Assembly (NCBI RefSeq): GCF_001969385.1
Contig: NZ_CP014796.1
Location: forward strand, 2,063,501 to 2,127,500
Origin: Salipiger profundus
GTDB lineage: Bacteria; Pseudomonadota; Alphaproteobacteria; Rhodobacterales; Rhodobacteraceae
DNA length: 64,000 nt
Direction of reading: 5' to 3'
Each line of letters starts with the position of its first letter. The stretch's first letter is position 1. Below the pieces are notes generated by a model. The model was not told where the DNA came from. It did no database searches and saw only the letters and a list, made by a program, of their open reading frames with translations. Below, piece by piece: positions 8,903 to 21,100 of the stretch. Both the position numbers and the translations under genes were made by a program.

Positions 8903-9363
8903 CGTGTCGGGCTCTGCCCCGGTCGGCAGGCCCGTTCGACGGAGCGCGACGGGCCGCCGCGGCGGCGGCGCACAGACCAGCCGCGCGACAGGCAGCGGCA
9001 CCATGAGGCAACCGAGCCGCTACATCAGCTCGGTGGTGAAAACCGCGAGAGCCACCGAGATAATGCTGCCGTGGGCGCAAAAGAGGCACCGTGCGGCGGG
9101 CGAGCTGCGGCAACCGGCGCCGGACTGACGCTCGCCCGGAGATGATTCGCGGCGTTTGCATCTGTGCTTTGGCGAAATCGTTTATAATTAACTGACAATC
9201 TTAGCTGACGCGCAGGATTGGCCGGACGATCTTGCTAAAAAGCGGTTCAATTTTGACAAGTCGGCGCGATTGGGTCCTGAATGTCCGCGACGGAATCTCA
9301 ATCGTCCTTCTGTCGTTGTTGGTGGGGGCCAGCACGGATGTGACCAACCTCGAGGGGGATCAC
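8903..9363. other. 461-bp intergenic region upstream of the Hint-domain gene
   Basis: No gene is supported here. Short open frames on both strands (for example 8904-9128 plus) have arginine-rich, low-complexity translations and no family resemblance. The right half turns AT-richer around 9170-9215 and contains TTGACA at 9253-9258, a possible -35 element, but the expected -10 position (CCTGAA) is poor. A ribosome binding site GAGGGGG lies just before the start at 9364. Confidence 0.4.
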
Positions 9364-11881
<2,518 letters not shown>

Positions 11882-11916
11882 GCAGCGCGAAAGCCGAGAT
11901 CACGAGACGAGCGAGC

Positions 11917-11944
11917 GGGGCGTGCCGGGAGGCGCGCCCCGTTT
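11917..11944 (+). terminator. Rho-independent-like terminator after trxB
   Basis: A 10-bp stem GGGGCGTGCC / GGCGCGCCCC (one G-U pair) with a GGGA loop is followed by GTTT. It lies 36 bp after the trxB stop. Confidence 0.6.
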
Positions 11945-12116
11945 GGATTCCGGATGGCTGCGATGGGCTGGGCGCCGAGTGCCAAGCGAGCGGGCACCGG
12001 CGCGTTGCAATTGAATCATGACGGCGGAAATCCCCCGCTTTCCGAGATTAGGGGTTTCCCCGCTGGGGGTGACTGTGCAATGCGTTCAGGCGTGAACACA
12101 CTTTGAGTCGCACGCC

Positions 12117-14195
12117 ATGTCCGCACAGGGTGCAAAACCGATCACCGACGAGGAAGGCCCGCTCTTCCACCTCCTGCGCCAGCTCGACCTGGCGCCGGAT
12201 GCGTCGCAGCGCGAGATTTCCTCGGCGATCGGTGTGTCCCTGGGGCGGCTCAACGCACAGCTTCGGGCCGCTGCCGAGGCCGGGTTCATCAAGATCAGTG
12301 AACGTTCGGGGCCGGACCGGCGTCAGCGTTTCGCCTATACGCTCACCTCGCGCGGCGCGGCCGAGAAGGCCCGGCTCACCGACCGCTTCCTCGCGCGGAA
12401 ATTTCTCGAATACCAGGCGCTTCATGCCGAATTGACGGGAACCGCCAGCGGCTACGTTCCAACCAGCCACAGGACCAGATTTATGCAGAACAACCTTGCT
12501 CCCATACCCGAGCTGTATGTTTCCTACGACAGCGCCCAGAAGATGAAGGTCGAAGCCGGCGAGCTCGTGTCGCACGACCTGACGCCGCGCCAGATCTGCG
12601 ACCTCGAGCTGCTGATGAACGGCGGTTTCTACCCGCTCAAGGGCTTCCTCGGCCAGGAAGACTATGACGGCGTCGTCGAGAACATGCGCCTTGCCGACGG
12701 CTCGCTGTGGCCGATGCCGATCACGCTCGACGTGTCCGAGAAATTCGCCGACAGCCTCGAGATCGGCCAGGACATCGCGCTGCGTGACCAGGAAGGCGTG
12801 ATCCTCGGGACCATGACCGTCACCGACCGCTGGGTTCCGAACAAGTCGGTCGAGGCCGAGAAGGTCTTCGGCGCCGACGACGATGCGCACCCGGCCGTCA
12901 ACTACCTGCACAACACCGCAGGCAAGGTCTACCTCGGTGGTCCGGTGACCGGCATCCAGCAGCCGGTGCACTACGATTTCCGCGCCCGTCGCGACACGCC
13001 GAACGAGCTGCGCGCCACCTTCCGCAAGCTTGGCTGGCGCAAGGTCGTCGCGTTCCAGACGCGCAACCCGCTGCACCGCGCCCACCAGGAGCTGACCTTC
13101 CGCGCCGCGAAGGAAAGCCAGGCCAACCTGCTGATCCACCCGGTGGTCGGCATGACCAAGCCGGGTGACGTCGATCACTTCACCCGCGTGCGCTGCTACG
13201 AGGCGGTTCTCGACAAGTATCCGGCGTCGACCACCACCATGTCGCTGCTGCCGCTCGCCATGCGCATGGCCGGCCCGCGTGAGGCTGTCTGGCACGGCCT
13301 GATCCGCAAGAACCACGGCGTGACCCACTTCATCGTCGGCCGCGACCACGCGGGCCCCGGCAAGAACTCGGCGGGCGAGGACTTCTACGGTCCCTACGAC
13401 GCGCAGGAGCTCTTCAAGGAGCACGAGGAAGAGATGGGCATCGAGATGGTGCCGTTCAAACACATGGTCTACGTGCAGGAGCGCGCCCAGTACGAGCCCA
13501 ACGACGAGATCGAGGACAAGGAAAACGTCACGATCCTGAACATCTCGGGCACCGAGCTGCGTCGTCGTCTCCAGGAGGGCCTTGAGATCCCCGACTGGTT
13601 CTCGTTCCCCGAGGTCGTGCAGGAGCTGCGCAAGACAAAGCCGCCGCGCTCGCAGCAGGGCTTCACCGTGTTCTTCACCGGCTTCTCGGGCTCGGGCAAG
13701 TCGACCATCGCGAACGCGCTGATGACCAAGCTCATGGAGATGGGTGGCCGTCCGGTGACGCTGCTCGACGGCGACATCGTCCGGAAGAACCTCAGCTCCG
13801 AGCTGGGCTTCTCCAAGGAGCACCGTGACCTCAACATCCGCCGCATTGGCTACGTGGCGTCCGAGATCACCAAGAACGGCGGCATCGCCATCTGTGCGCC
13901 GATCGCGCCCTACGCCGCGACCCGTCGCGCCGTGCGCGAGGAGATCGAGCAGTACGGTGCATTCGTCGAGGTGCACGTCGCGACCTCGCTCGAGGAATGC
14001 GAGCGCCGCGACCGCAAGGGCCTCTACAAGCTCGCGCGCGAAGGCAAGATCAAGGAGTTCACCGGCATCTCCGACCCCTACGACGTGCCGCAGAACCCCG
14101 AGCTGTCGGTCGAGACCGAGAACGTCGACGTCGACAACTGCGCGCACCAGGTGGTCCTCAAGCTGGAAAGCATGGGCCTGATCGCGGGTCACTGA
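12117..14195 (+). CDS. Winged-helix domain fused in frame to bifunctional sulfate adenylyltransferase / APS kinase
   Basis: One open frame of 692 residues. Residues 1-110 form a MarR-type winged helix (ISSAIGVSLGRLNAQLRAAAEAGFIKI, then RFAYTLTSRGAAEKARL), resembling the EPS-associated MarR regulators. From Met123 (12483) the sequence is a normal 570-residue Sat-CysC. ATP sulfurylase motifs are QTRNPLHRAHQELTF and FIVGRDHAGPGKNS. The APS-kinase P-loop is FTGFSGSGKSTIANAL, followed by LLDGDIVRKNLSSELGFSKEHRD. The enzyme makes APS then PAPS for sulfate assimilation. A weak AGGA 10-12 nt before Met123 would allow the enzyme to be made alone. No stop separates the two parts, so either they are one polypeptide or the regulator lost its stop codon. 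Confidence 0.85.
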   Translation: MSAQGAKPITDEEGPLFHLLRQLDLAPDASQREISSAIGVSLGRLNAQLRAAAEAGFIKISERSGPDRRQRFAYTLTSRGAAEKARLTDRFLARKFLEYQALHAELTGTASGYVPTSHRTRFMQNNLAPIPELYVSYDSAQKMKVEAGELVSHDLTPRQICDLELLMNGGFYPLKGFLGQEDYDGVVENMRLADGSLWPMPITLDVSEKFADSLEIGQDIALRDQEGVILGTMTVTDRWVPNKSVEAEKVFGADDDAHPAVNYLHNTAGKVYLGGPVTGIQQPVHYDFRARRDTPNELRATFRKLGWRKVVAFQTRNPLHRAHQELTFRAAKESQANLLIHPVVGMTKPGDVDHFTRVRCYEAVLDKYPASTTTMSLLPLAMRMAGPREAVWHGLIRKNHGVTHFIVGRDHAGPGKNSAGEDFYGPYDAQELFKEHEEEMGIEMVPFKHMVYVQERAQYEPNDEIEDKENVTILNISGTELRRRLQEGLEIPDWFSFPEVVQELRKTKPPRSQQGFTVFFTGFSGSGKSTIANALMTKLMEMGGRPVTLLDGDIVRKNLSSELGFSKEHRDLNIRRIGYVASEITKNGGIAICAPIAPYAATRRAVREEIEQYGAFVEVHVATSLEECERRDRKGLYKLAREGKIKEFTGISDPYDVPQNPELSVETENVDVDNCAHQVVLKLESMGLIAGH

Positions 14196-14219
14196 TCCGC
14201 GCCTGAAGATGACAGCATG

Positions 14220-14250
14220 ACGGGCGTCCGCATTCGCGGGCGCCCGTTTA
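14220..14250 (+). terminator. Terminator after sat-cysC
   Basis: A 12-bp stem, ACGGGCGTCCGC pairing with GCGGGCGCCCGT with one T-G wobble, has the loop ATTC and is followed by TTA. It sits 24 bp after the stop codon, between convergent genes. Confidence 0.65.
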
Positions 14251-14266
14251 CGTTCCGGGGCAGGGC

Positions 14267-15175
14267 TCAGAAGCGGGTGCGGTAGGTGGTGTTGAGCGTC
14301 AGCGGGCGATCCGGATCGAACACCCGGCTGCTGTCGACGCTGAGCGACAGGCTGCGCCGCTTGTGGCTCCAGCTGATGCCGGTGGACAGCCGGGGCGTCG
14401 TATACGCACAGCTGCCCGATGGCTTGCGCCAGCGTCCGTCGGACAGGCCGAAGCCCACGAAGGGCCGCAGGTCGCGATCCGGGCGAAACGTGGCGCGGGC
14501 GGACAGGCTCGCATTGCGCTTGGAGATCTCGAAGCCGGACAGGTCGCCGAGTTCCGGCACCACCTGCCGCGACAGCGCGAGGCTCGCCGATCCGGAAAGC
14601 TTCAGCGCGCCGAGGCGCCGGTCGAAATAGGCGCGCGCCCCGGCCGCGAGCCGGGTGGCGCGGGTCTTGCCTCCGCCTGCCAGCCTGTAGACCGGGCGGG
14701 CGAGGCTCATCCATGTCTTCAGCTTCATGTGCTCGCCGACCTGCGTGCGGATGTAGGGCCCGAAGGACAGGGTGCGGCTGCGGACCTCTTCTCCGGTGTC
14801 GAGATCGGCGCGGGCCAGCGTGAGCGCAAGCCCGGCCCGGCTTTGGCGCATGACTGGGACGTCGTAGCCGGACATCAGCTGTGCGCTGACGCCGCGCGTG
14901 CCGCCGCGGTACTCGCGAATCTGAAAGGCCACCCAGCCCCGCGCCATGCTCTCGCGCGAGCGCGACGCGAGGAACAGGCCGTTCCCCGAGAGGTTCACAT
15001 GCCCGAAGCCGTTCATCACCCGCCAGACCGCGGACTCCTGTGCTGCGACGTCCGCTGACAGCGTCGTCGAGGCGCTCAGGATGAAGGCGTCGCGCGGGTC
15101 TTCCTCCGCCATCGCCATGGCGGGCAGAAGACTCAGGCAGAGCCCTTGGAGTATGAATATGGACAGCGCGCGCAT
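14267..15175 (-). CDS. Predicted outer-membrane beta-barrel protein, function unknown
   Basis: This 302-residue protein has a Sec signal peptide (MRALSIFILQGLCLSLLPAM, cleavage near AMA-EEDPRD). The rest is built of alternating polar/hydrophobic strands (VSAQLMSGYDVPV, GLALTLARADLD, RTLSFGPYIRTQ, SLALSRQVVPEL), and it ends in YRTRF, a C-terminal aromatic typical of BamA-inserted barrels. No family was recognised. It lies at the left end of the accessory block that carries the exported repeat-protein operon on the same strand, separated from it by an IS5 relic. A role in surface display of those proteins is conceivable but is only inference. Confidence 0.65.
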   Translation of the reverse strand: MRALSIFILQGLCLSLLPAMAMAEEDPRDAFILSASTTLSADVAAQESAVWRVMNGFGHVNLSGNGLFLASRSRESMARGWVAFQIREYRGGTRGVSAQLMSGYDVPVMRQSRAGLALTLARADLDTGEEVRSRTLSFGPYIRTQVGEHMKLKTWMSLARPVYRLAGGGKTRATRLAAGARAYFDRRLGALKLSGSASLALSRQVVPELGDLSGFEISKRNASLSARATFRPDRDLRPFVGFGLSDGRWRKPSGSCAYTTPRLSTGISWSHKRRSLSLSVDSSRVFDPDRPLTLNTTYRTRF

Positions 15176-15310
15176 GGCAGATCACCTGCAGGAGCGGTTC
15201 GAAAGGCGGGTCGTTCGGATTTCCGAGGGCACGGCGTGAAGCAGCGTCGCCCGATGCGGATGTGCAGCGATTAGCGCCGCTTGCGAGTCGCATCAAATCA
15301 CGATTTCTCT

Positions 15311-15405
15311 TTTCAGGTGTGCTGGCCGGGTGAGGCGCGCGCTGCAGTCAACGTGATCTTTGCCGCCTACCAGCTAAGCAGGGATGTGGCGCCATGGGAT
15401 GATCA
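15311..15405 (+). pseudogene. Possible C-terminal scrap of a Gfo/Idh/MocA-type oxidoreductase
   Basis: The plus-strand translation reads CWPGEARAAVNVIFAAYQLS, which resembles the last helix of Gfo/Idh/MocA dehydrogenases (G-x-EARAAVxVIxAAYxSxxxG). Nothing upstream in any frame continues the gene. The rest of 15176-15420 shows no recognisable gene. The call is weak and based on one short motif. Confidence 0.3.
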
Positions 15406-15420
15406 CATGCCCGACCCTCG

Positions 15421-15815
15421 TTACGAGGCCGGTTCCAGCCGAAGACCGTTCCCGGCTGGACGGTCGTGAGCGATCATGACGTCGTTGCCGCCCCGAAGGG
15501 CAGAGCGTGGACATTTCGAACCACGCCATCCTCGGTAGGTGCGATGCGGATGGTGGCGGATCAATGGGCCGTCCTGGCGAGTACGGCGTCGGTTCCGGCG
15601 GTTGCAGAGCATCTTGTGGGGGGGCGCATCTGGCGCCTCTCTCCATCGCAAACCGTCGCGATTGATGAAGAGACCCCAGCCTGGGATGCGTCGGTCATCG
15701 ACCCATGGCTTGCCATGGGACTTCGGAAGGCAGGGGCCCCCGACGCGCCATCTGCGCATCGCTCAGCCAGAAGAGATCGGACAGATCACGGCTCTTTCTT
15801 CGCGCGGTGAAACAT
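15421..15815 (-). pseudogene. Decayed IS5-family transposase, N-terminal part
   Basis: Minus-strand frames together give the start of an IS5/IS427-type transposase: SDLFWLSDAQMARR at about 15770-15810, KSHGKPWVDDRR, then LFINRDGLRWREAPDAPPHK at about 15605-15665. The pieces lie in different frames, so frameshifts have accumulated, and neither the DDE catalytic core nor the C-terminus is present. The fragment sits between the barrel protein gene and the exported repeat-protein operon. The complementary C-terminal half of a similar transposase occurs at 57351-57674. Confidence 0.75.
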
Positions 15816-15911
15816 GTCGTTCAGCTTGAAACGAAGGGGTCTGAGGCTGCTGCGAGGACGCCGCTCCAAGCGGGCTCCGACCCGAGCGTGGACAAGACAG
15901 GAAAATCCCGA

Positions 15912-18098
15912 TCAGTAGGTATGGGTGGTTTCGGCGATCCCCTCGATCCCGTCTGCGGCATCCTCCGCCGTGCAGTTCGACGCTGACGCGCCTGCGGTGC
16001 CCTTGCTGCCACCAGCGCCCGCCGCGCCGACGTAGTGCGTCAGCGTGCCGGTGACGGATGAGCCGCTGCCGGTCAGCACGATGTTCACGCTGGGTCCGGA
16101 GTTTCCGCCCGCGCCCGCGCCCGAGGCGCCACCGATCCCGCCGGCGCCGCCCCTTGCACCCGAGGCGCCGCCATCGTTGCAGATGTCGCTGTAGCTCTTG
16201 CCCGCGCCGCCGGAACTGCCCGCGCCGCCCTTCTGGCCTGCGCCGCCGGGCGAGCCGTCGCCGCTGCGTGCGCCCGTGACCACCGACGGCCCGCCCGCAA
16301 GGCTCAGCTGCGCGCCGACCAGCACGATCCCGAAGCTCGCCCCGCCCATCTGGCCGCCGCTGCCGGGGGTCGCGCCACAACCGCCTGAGCCGCCGCCACC
16401 GCCCGCTCCGCCGCTGTAGGCCGAAGAGCTGCAGAGGCAGTTGGCATAGCCGCAGGAGCCGCCGGGTCCGCCGCCACCGCCACCACCACCCGCGAGCCCG
16501 TTCGTGCCCGCGCCGGCAGCGGAGCCGGTCCACACGCCGTTGGCGTCGAAGGAGCCCGTTGTGTCGGTCGCGGCAGCGCCGCCGGCGCCACAGCTTCCGT
16601 TTCCGCCCTTGGTGCCCGTGGCTGCCGACTTGGGCAGGCCGCCGCGTCCCGAGGGACAAGCGTAGCAGGCCAGCGAGTCGGCCTTCGAAAGGCTGCTGCC
16701 GGAGGCGTTGGTCCCGGTCCCGCCCGCGCCGCCGCTGCCGCCATTGCGCCATTGTACATGGCATTCGTATTTGCACTCGACCCAGGGGAAGGGCAGGTGC
16801 GAGCTCGCGGTGGCCGAAATTGTCTGGCCGCCCGTGCCGCCCGCTGCTCCGCAGCTTGACGGACCGCCCGCCCCAGGAGAGCCTGGACCGGTCCCGGGGC
16901 TACCGGTGACGCCGTCGGCCCCCGCAGTGCCGTCACCGACGGCGGGGCCGGTGGTTCCCGCTGCGGCCACGAGGTTCACGCCGTCGAACGTCAGCGCTGC
17001 ACCGGAGGCGCGAAGCGCGATGCTGTGAGCCGAGACCCTTGGTGCCGAGGGAGAGCTGCCCACGACAAGCAGGTTCTGCAACACGATGCCGCTGTCTTGC
17101 GCCGTGAGATCGAACGCGGGGACGCCATCGGCTGGTGCCTGCACCCGGGACTGGTAATTGCTCACGGGTTTGTCGCCGACATAGCCGCCCGAGATGGTGA
17201 TGGCTCCCTTGCCGGGTGCCACCGGTGCCGCCAGCGCATAGGTGCCGTATTGCAGCGTCACCAGGCAGTCCGCCGACGTGCACTGATCGGCGCCGTATGC
17301 GATGGTCTTGCAGTAGTTCGAGATGTCGCTCCCGCATCCTGCGGCGTCCGTGCCCTCTGACGAGACGTAGACGGTCTGCGCCACGGCGGCGTAGGTGCGC
17401 AGGGCAGTGCCTTTCGGTGGGACGAAGGCGGAGGATCCGGCCTTGGCGAAGCCCTCTGCGCCATCAGGGGCGGCTTCGTAACGACCCTCGGGAAGCGCGA
17501 CCGCTTCGTCGAAGACCCCTTCGAGCACCGAACCGTCGTCGAGTGTAACCGAGCAGTCCGGCAGATCGGCTCCCGTGAGATCGATGGCGTCCACACGATG
17601 CGCGAACTCGCAGCTTAGCGTCGTGTTGGTGAAGTCCGCGGTACATGCCGTATCGGCGTCCATGGCAACCACCGGGCCGAAGACGGCCTCGGTGAGCACC
17701 ACACCGGGGAAGTTGCTGCAGTTGAGCGTGGAGTACTGGAAATCGCCCGCGGTGATCGTTGTGCCGGTGAAGTCGGCGCCCGTCAGGTCAGCGTTCTGAA
17801 AGAGCGTGGGAACGCCCTCGGCGCCGGCCTGGATGGTGGCGTCCCGAAATGTCGCTCCGCTGAGAGATGCTCCGATGAAATTCCCGCCGGTGATCACTGC
17901 GCCCGAGAAATTCGCGCCGTCGAGGTCGGCTCCCGCGAGGTTCGGTGCCTCGAGCGTCCTGCCCGAGAAATCCTGACCCGAAAGATCGCAGCCGGGACAG
18001 ATGAGAGGGCCGCCCTGCGCGGCCGGGCTCCCTGCCCATGCTCCGAGAGCGAGGGCGGCAGCCCCCGCGATGTGCCAGACGCTTGTTCCGTTTCCCAT
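15912..18098 (-). CDS. Exported pentapeptide-repeat / beta-helix-like / glycine-rich protein
   Basis: This 728-residue exported protein starts at 18098 behind a strong GGAGAGGGGG. A signal peptide (about residues 1-27, VWHIAGAAALALGAWAGSPA) is followed by pentapeptide repeats near 33-165 (DLSGQ-DFSGR, ADLDGANFSGA, ADLTGADFTGT). About 255-400 resembles a right-handed beta-helix entry region (VYVSSEGTDAAGCGSDISNY, ITISGGYVGDKP). From about 410 to the end the sequence is extremely rich in Gly, Ala and Ser (GGSGGAGGTGTN, GGGGGGGGPGGS) with scattered Cys. Last gene of a three-gene operon, 38 bp after the 1094-residue gene. The function is unknown; an extracellular or surface structural role is inferred from composition. 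Confidence 0.8.
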   Translation of the reverse strand: MGNGTSVWHIAGAAALALGAWAGSPAAQGGPLICPGCDLSGQDFSGRTLEAPNLAGADLDGANFSGAVITGGNFIGASLSGATFRDATIQAGAEGVPTLFQNADLTGADFTGTTITAGDFQYSTLNCSNFPGVVLTEAVFGPVVAMDADTACTADFTNTTLSCEFAHRVDAIDLTGADLPDCSVTLDDGSVLEGVFDEAVALPEGRYEAAPDGAEGFAKAGSSAFVPPKGTALRTYAAVAQTVYVSSEGTDAAGCGSDISNYCKTIAYGADQCTSADCLVTLQYGTYALAAPVAPGKGAITISGGYVGDKPVSNYQSRVQAPADGVPAFDLTAQDSGIVLQNLLVVGSSPSAPRVSAHSIALRASGAALTFDGVNLVAAAGTTGPAVGDGTAGADGVTGSPGTGPGSPGAGGPSSCGAAGGTGGQTISATASSHLPFPWVECKYECHVQWRNGGSGGAGGTGTNASGSSLSKADSLACYACPSGRGGLPKSAATGTKGGNGSCGAGGAAATDTTGSFDANGVWTGSAAGAGTNGLAGGGGGGGGPGGSCGYANCLCSSSAYSGGAGGGGGSGGCGATPGSGGQMGGASFGIVLVGAQLSLAGGPSVVTGARSGDGSPGGAGQKGGAGSSGGAGKSYSDICNDGGASGARGGAGGIGGASGAGAGGNSGPSVNIVLTGSGSSVTGTLTHYVGAAGAGGSKGTAGASASNCTAEDAADGIEGIAETTHTY

Positions 18099-18136
18099 GT
18101 CCCGTTCCCCCTCTCCAGAATGTTTGTGCGCTTCGG

Positions 18137-21100
18137 CTAGCGGCGAGCGCCGGTGGGCGGCAGCCACATGCTGATCGACGGACCGGTCCGTCCGTCGGGC
18201 CCCGCGCCGGGCACGTCGGGGCCCGCAGGTGTCCCGGCTCCGTCCGTCACCATCGCGTAATTCTCGGTGTAGACGGTGTGCCACATGTCGACCGCGAGGG
18301 CGGCGGCGGCCATGTTCGGCGTCGCTACCAGTGGATTCTGTGCCGGTGGTGTCGCTCCGTAGGTGTAGATGGACATGGCGTAGTCCGACGGGTCGATCCC
18401 CGCGCCCTTGTAGGACAGCACGTAGATGTAGGTCTTGCGCTCGTCTCCGACGGTTTGCATGTCGATGAAGGTCGTTCCGGTGGCGCCGGTCAGATAGAGC
18501 CAATAGGTCGGATCGCCGTTGCTATCGACGAAACGTTTTACCGGGTTCATGGACAGGTCGTAGGCCGAGATCCGCGCCACCTGCGCTCCGCCGTGCGTGG
18601 GGTCGGCCGAGGTATCTTCGAGCACGAGAATGGTGCCATCGTAGGCGCAGCTCACGGCAACAGGATAGAACATCAGTCCCGGGCGGGTCGGATCGGTGGC
18701 AGGACCTGCGGCGAATTCCGCCAGTGGCACGGCGTCGTCGGCGGCGCCGCCGATGGTCAGACGGGCCACCATCAGCTTCTTGGTCGAAGAGTTGGTGCCG
18801 ATGACCTTGAGCGATGGGTGCAACGACACGGAGTCGGGGAACAGCGGGAAGCGCCCGTAGCTCGGCTGCACCGGGTCCATGTCGAAGGGCGCCCCGGTTT
18901 CGAGCGTGACCTTTCTCAGGTGGAAGCCGCCGCCTTGTTCGGGGGGCAGCGAGGAGGGGCGGGGGTCAATGTAGTACTCGCCGAGATCGAGGTCCTTTGG
19001 ATCCGGGGTCGGAATCTTCCCGTCCGGTCCCTTTGCCCAGTTGCCGCTGCTGTCCATCAGGAACTTTGGCGGGAAGTAGTCGAAGACCATGCGCGAACGC
19101 CCCGCGAAGCCGCAGGAGGGAAAGGTCTCGTCGATGGAGGGCATGCCGGGTATCGCGACGGTCTGGAAGGTGAAGAGCTGCCCGCCGGGCGTGGTCTGGC
19201 CGCATTGCGGCAGGCCGGTGCCCGCGGCCTGGAAGCCGATCCCTAGCGTCGCCTTGCGCTGGCTGAGAGAGAGCCCGGTCCAGTCGCCGAAGTTGTTGCC
19301 GGTTGGTGCGTTGTTGCGGCTGGCCACGGTTGCGGTCGGTGCGGTCGACGTGTTCGTCCATGCATAGGCGCCGCCCGCATAGGTCAGGATCTGCTTGTGT
19401 TCGTAGATCGACTTGTCGGTCAGCGGGACCGGGTATTCCACGAGGTAGAGGCTTTGCTGGGCCATCGTGGTCTCGTCATTTGGCAGCCAGCCGGTTGTCG
19501 CCTTGCCGGCCAGCCAGTCGCCAACGTAGAAATCCGCCTCAAGCTTGACCGATCCGCCGAGCGTGTTGCCCTCGAAGACCGCCTGCAGGCTCGTGGGCGC
19601 ATCTGTGTCGCCAAGCGCATGCTCGTAGCTGACCGTGGGACGGTTCTCGTTCTGGTAGATGAGCTTGACCACATACTTGCGCTCGGACCCGTGCGGGAAG
19701 ACCTGCGCCCTCGGGTCGGGGAAGACGTCGATGGTCGAGGTGATGGTGACAGCCACCTTGTTCTCGATGTTCCACGGCGACGTGGCGATGGTAACGATGG
19801 TCTCGGTCATCTGGGCCACGGTCGTGAGGATATTCACCGTCAGCATGATCCAGCCCGCGAAGGGAATCTCGTCCTCGATGGCGCCGCCGGCCATCTCGGC
19901 CTCGGCCCAGGCCAGCGCCTTGCCGACCCCCGAGCTGAACAGGAACTTGACGACCGACGTCGCGGCGGACCAGTTGAACGACCGGTTGGCCGCGGAGGTG
20001 CCGCCGATATAGGCGGCGATCAGGGCCGCGCCCGCGGCCATCACCTTCTTGTTCGAGCTCAGTTGCTGCACGATGTCGTAGAGCGGCTTGTAGGACTGCG
20101 CCGCCGCCCCCACCGCAAGCAGCATCGACGGAACGCCAAGATTGAAGACCGCGGTCAGGATCCCGCCAAGCGCCGGGGTCTTGGGCCATGGGTCCGCGCC
20201 GGTGCCGAGACCCGACCCGTAAAGGGAGCACGACACGGCGCCGGGCGGGAAGGTGAAGGTGACCTCGGTCTCTCCGGGCGGCGGGACCGGCACCGCGTAG
20301 ACCGAGTTCATCGGAGAGATCATGCCGATGAAGCGCAGGTCGTCGTACTGGTTGTCGAAGGCCTCGATGATGATCTTCGTCGAGAGCCCCTCGTCGTCCA
20401 CGGTCCAGTTCGGCAGCTTCATCGGTTTGCCCGCGGCATCGTAGAAGCGGACATAGAGACCGAGATAGCGGAATGCGGTGTTCTCGAACGTGACCTTGAC
20501 CTGGTTCTTGGCGGCATCGGCCACCGAGACCTTGAATGTCAGCATGTTCACGGGGCTGGTGTTGGCCACCGCCACCGACCAGGCGTCACCAGCCTGCGCC
20601 GCCAGTCGTTCCGAGGGCGGCAAGGCCAGGAGTTCGGCGAATTTCTGCACCTGCGGACCGCCGTCTTCGCTCTGCACGGCTGTGCCGGTCTGCACCGTCC
20701 ACTTGATGTTTTCCAGAGATTGAAGGTTGTTGACCTGATTGATCAGCATCTTGAGCGGAGCGGCAGCAGCGCCCTGAATCTGGTCGCTGGGGTGCTGGCG
20801 ATAGGTGCCCCAGGCTTTCTTGTCGTAATCCGCCTCTTCGCTCTTTTCGACGAAAGGTTGCAGCGTCGCCCAGCCCGAGGACTCGGTCGGCTGCCCCATC
20901 ATCCGCATCTGCGTCGCCAGTGCGTTCACCTGGGTCGCGACGTTCGGGCTGTCCATCAGGTCGAGGATGATCTTGGCCCCGGCCTTGTCCTTGGTCACCA
21001 GGTCGGGGTGGTGGAAGAGAAAGGTCTTCGCGGTCGAGGTGTAATCGATGGGCGTGGCGTGAACCATGCTTGCGTCGGTGGCAAATGCGTCGTCCTCATG

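Noticed and set aside
8904-9128. 74-codon plus-strand open frame after pgeF
   Set aside because: Low-complexity Arg/Gly/Ala translation, no ribosome binding site and no family resemblance.
12048-15296. 1082-codon open frame on the minus strand opposite sat-cysC and the barrel protein
   Set aside because: Its translation is rich in Arg, His, Val and Asp with no family motif; it is the antisense shadow of a well-supported GC-rich gene.
14200-15300. Duplicate of the tRNA-Gly 3' end as an island attachment site
   Set aside because: No copy of the T-arm/acceptor sequence was found at the left border of the accessory block.
15912-18000. Short-period repeats resembling a CRISPR or satellite array
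   Set aside because: The periodicity follows codons of the pentapeptide and glycine-rich repeats; units are degenerate and have no constant repeat-spacer structure. No CRISPR array was seen in the window.
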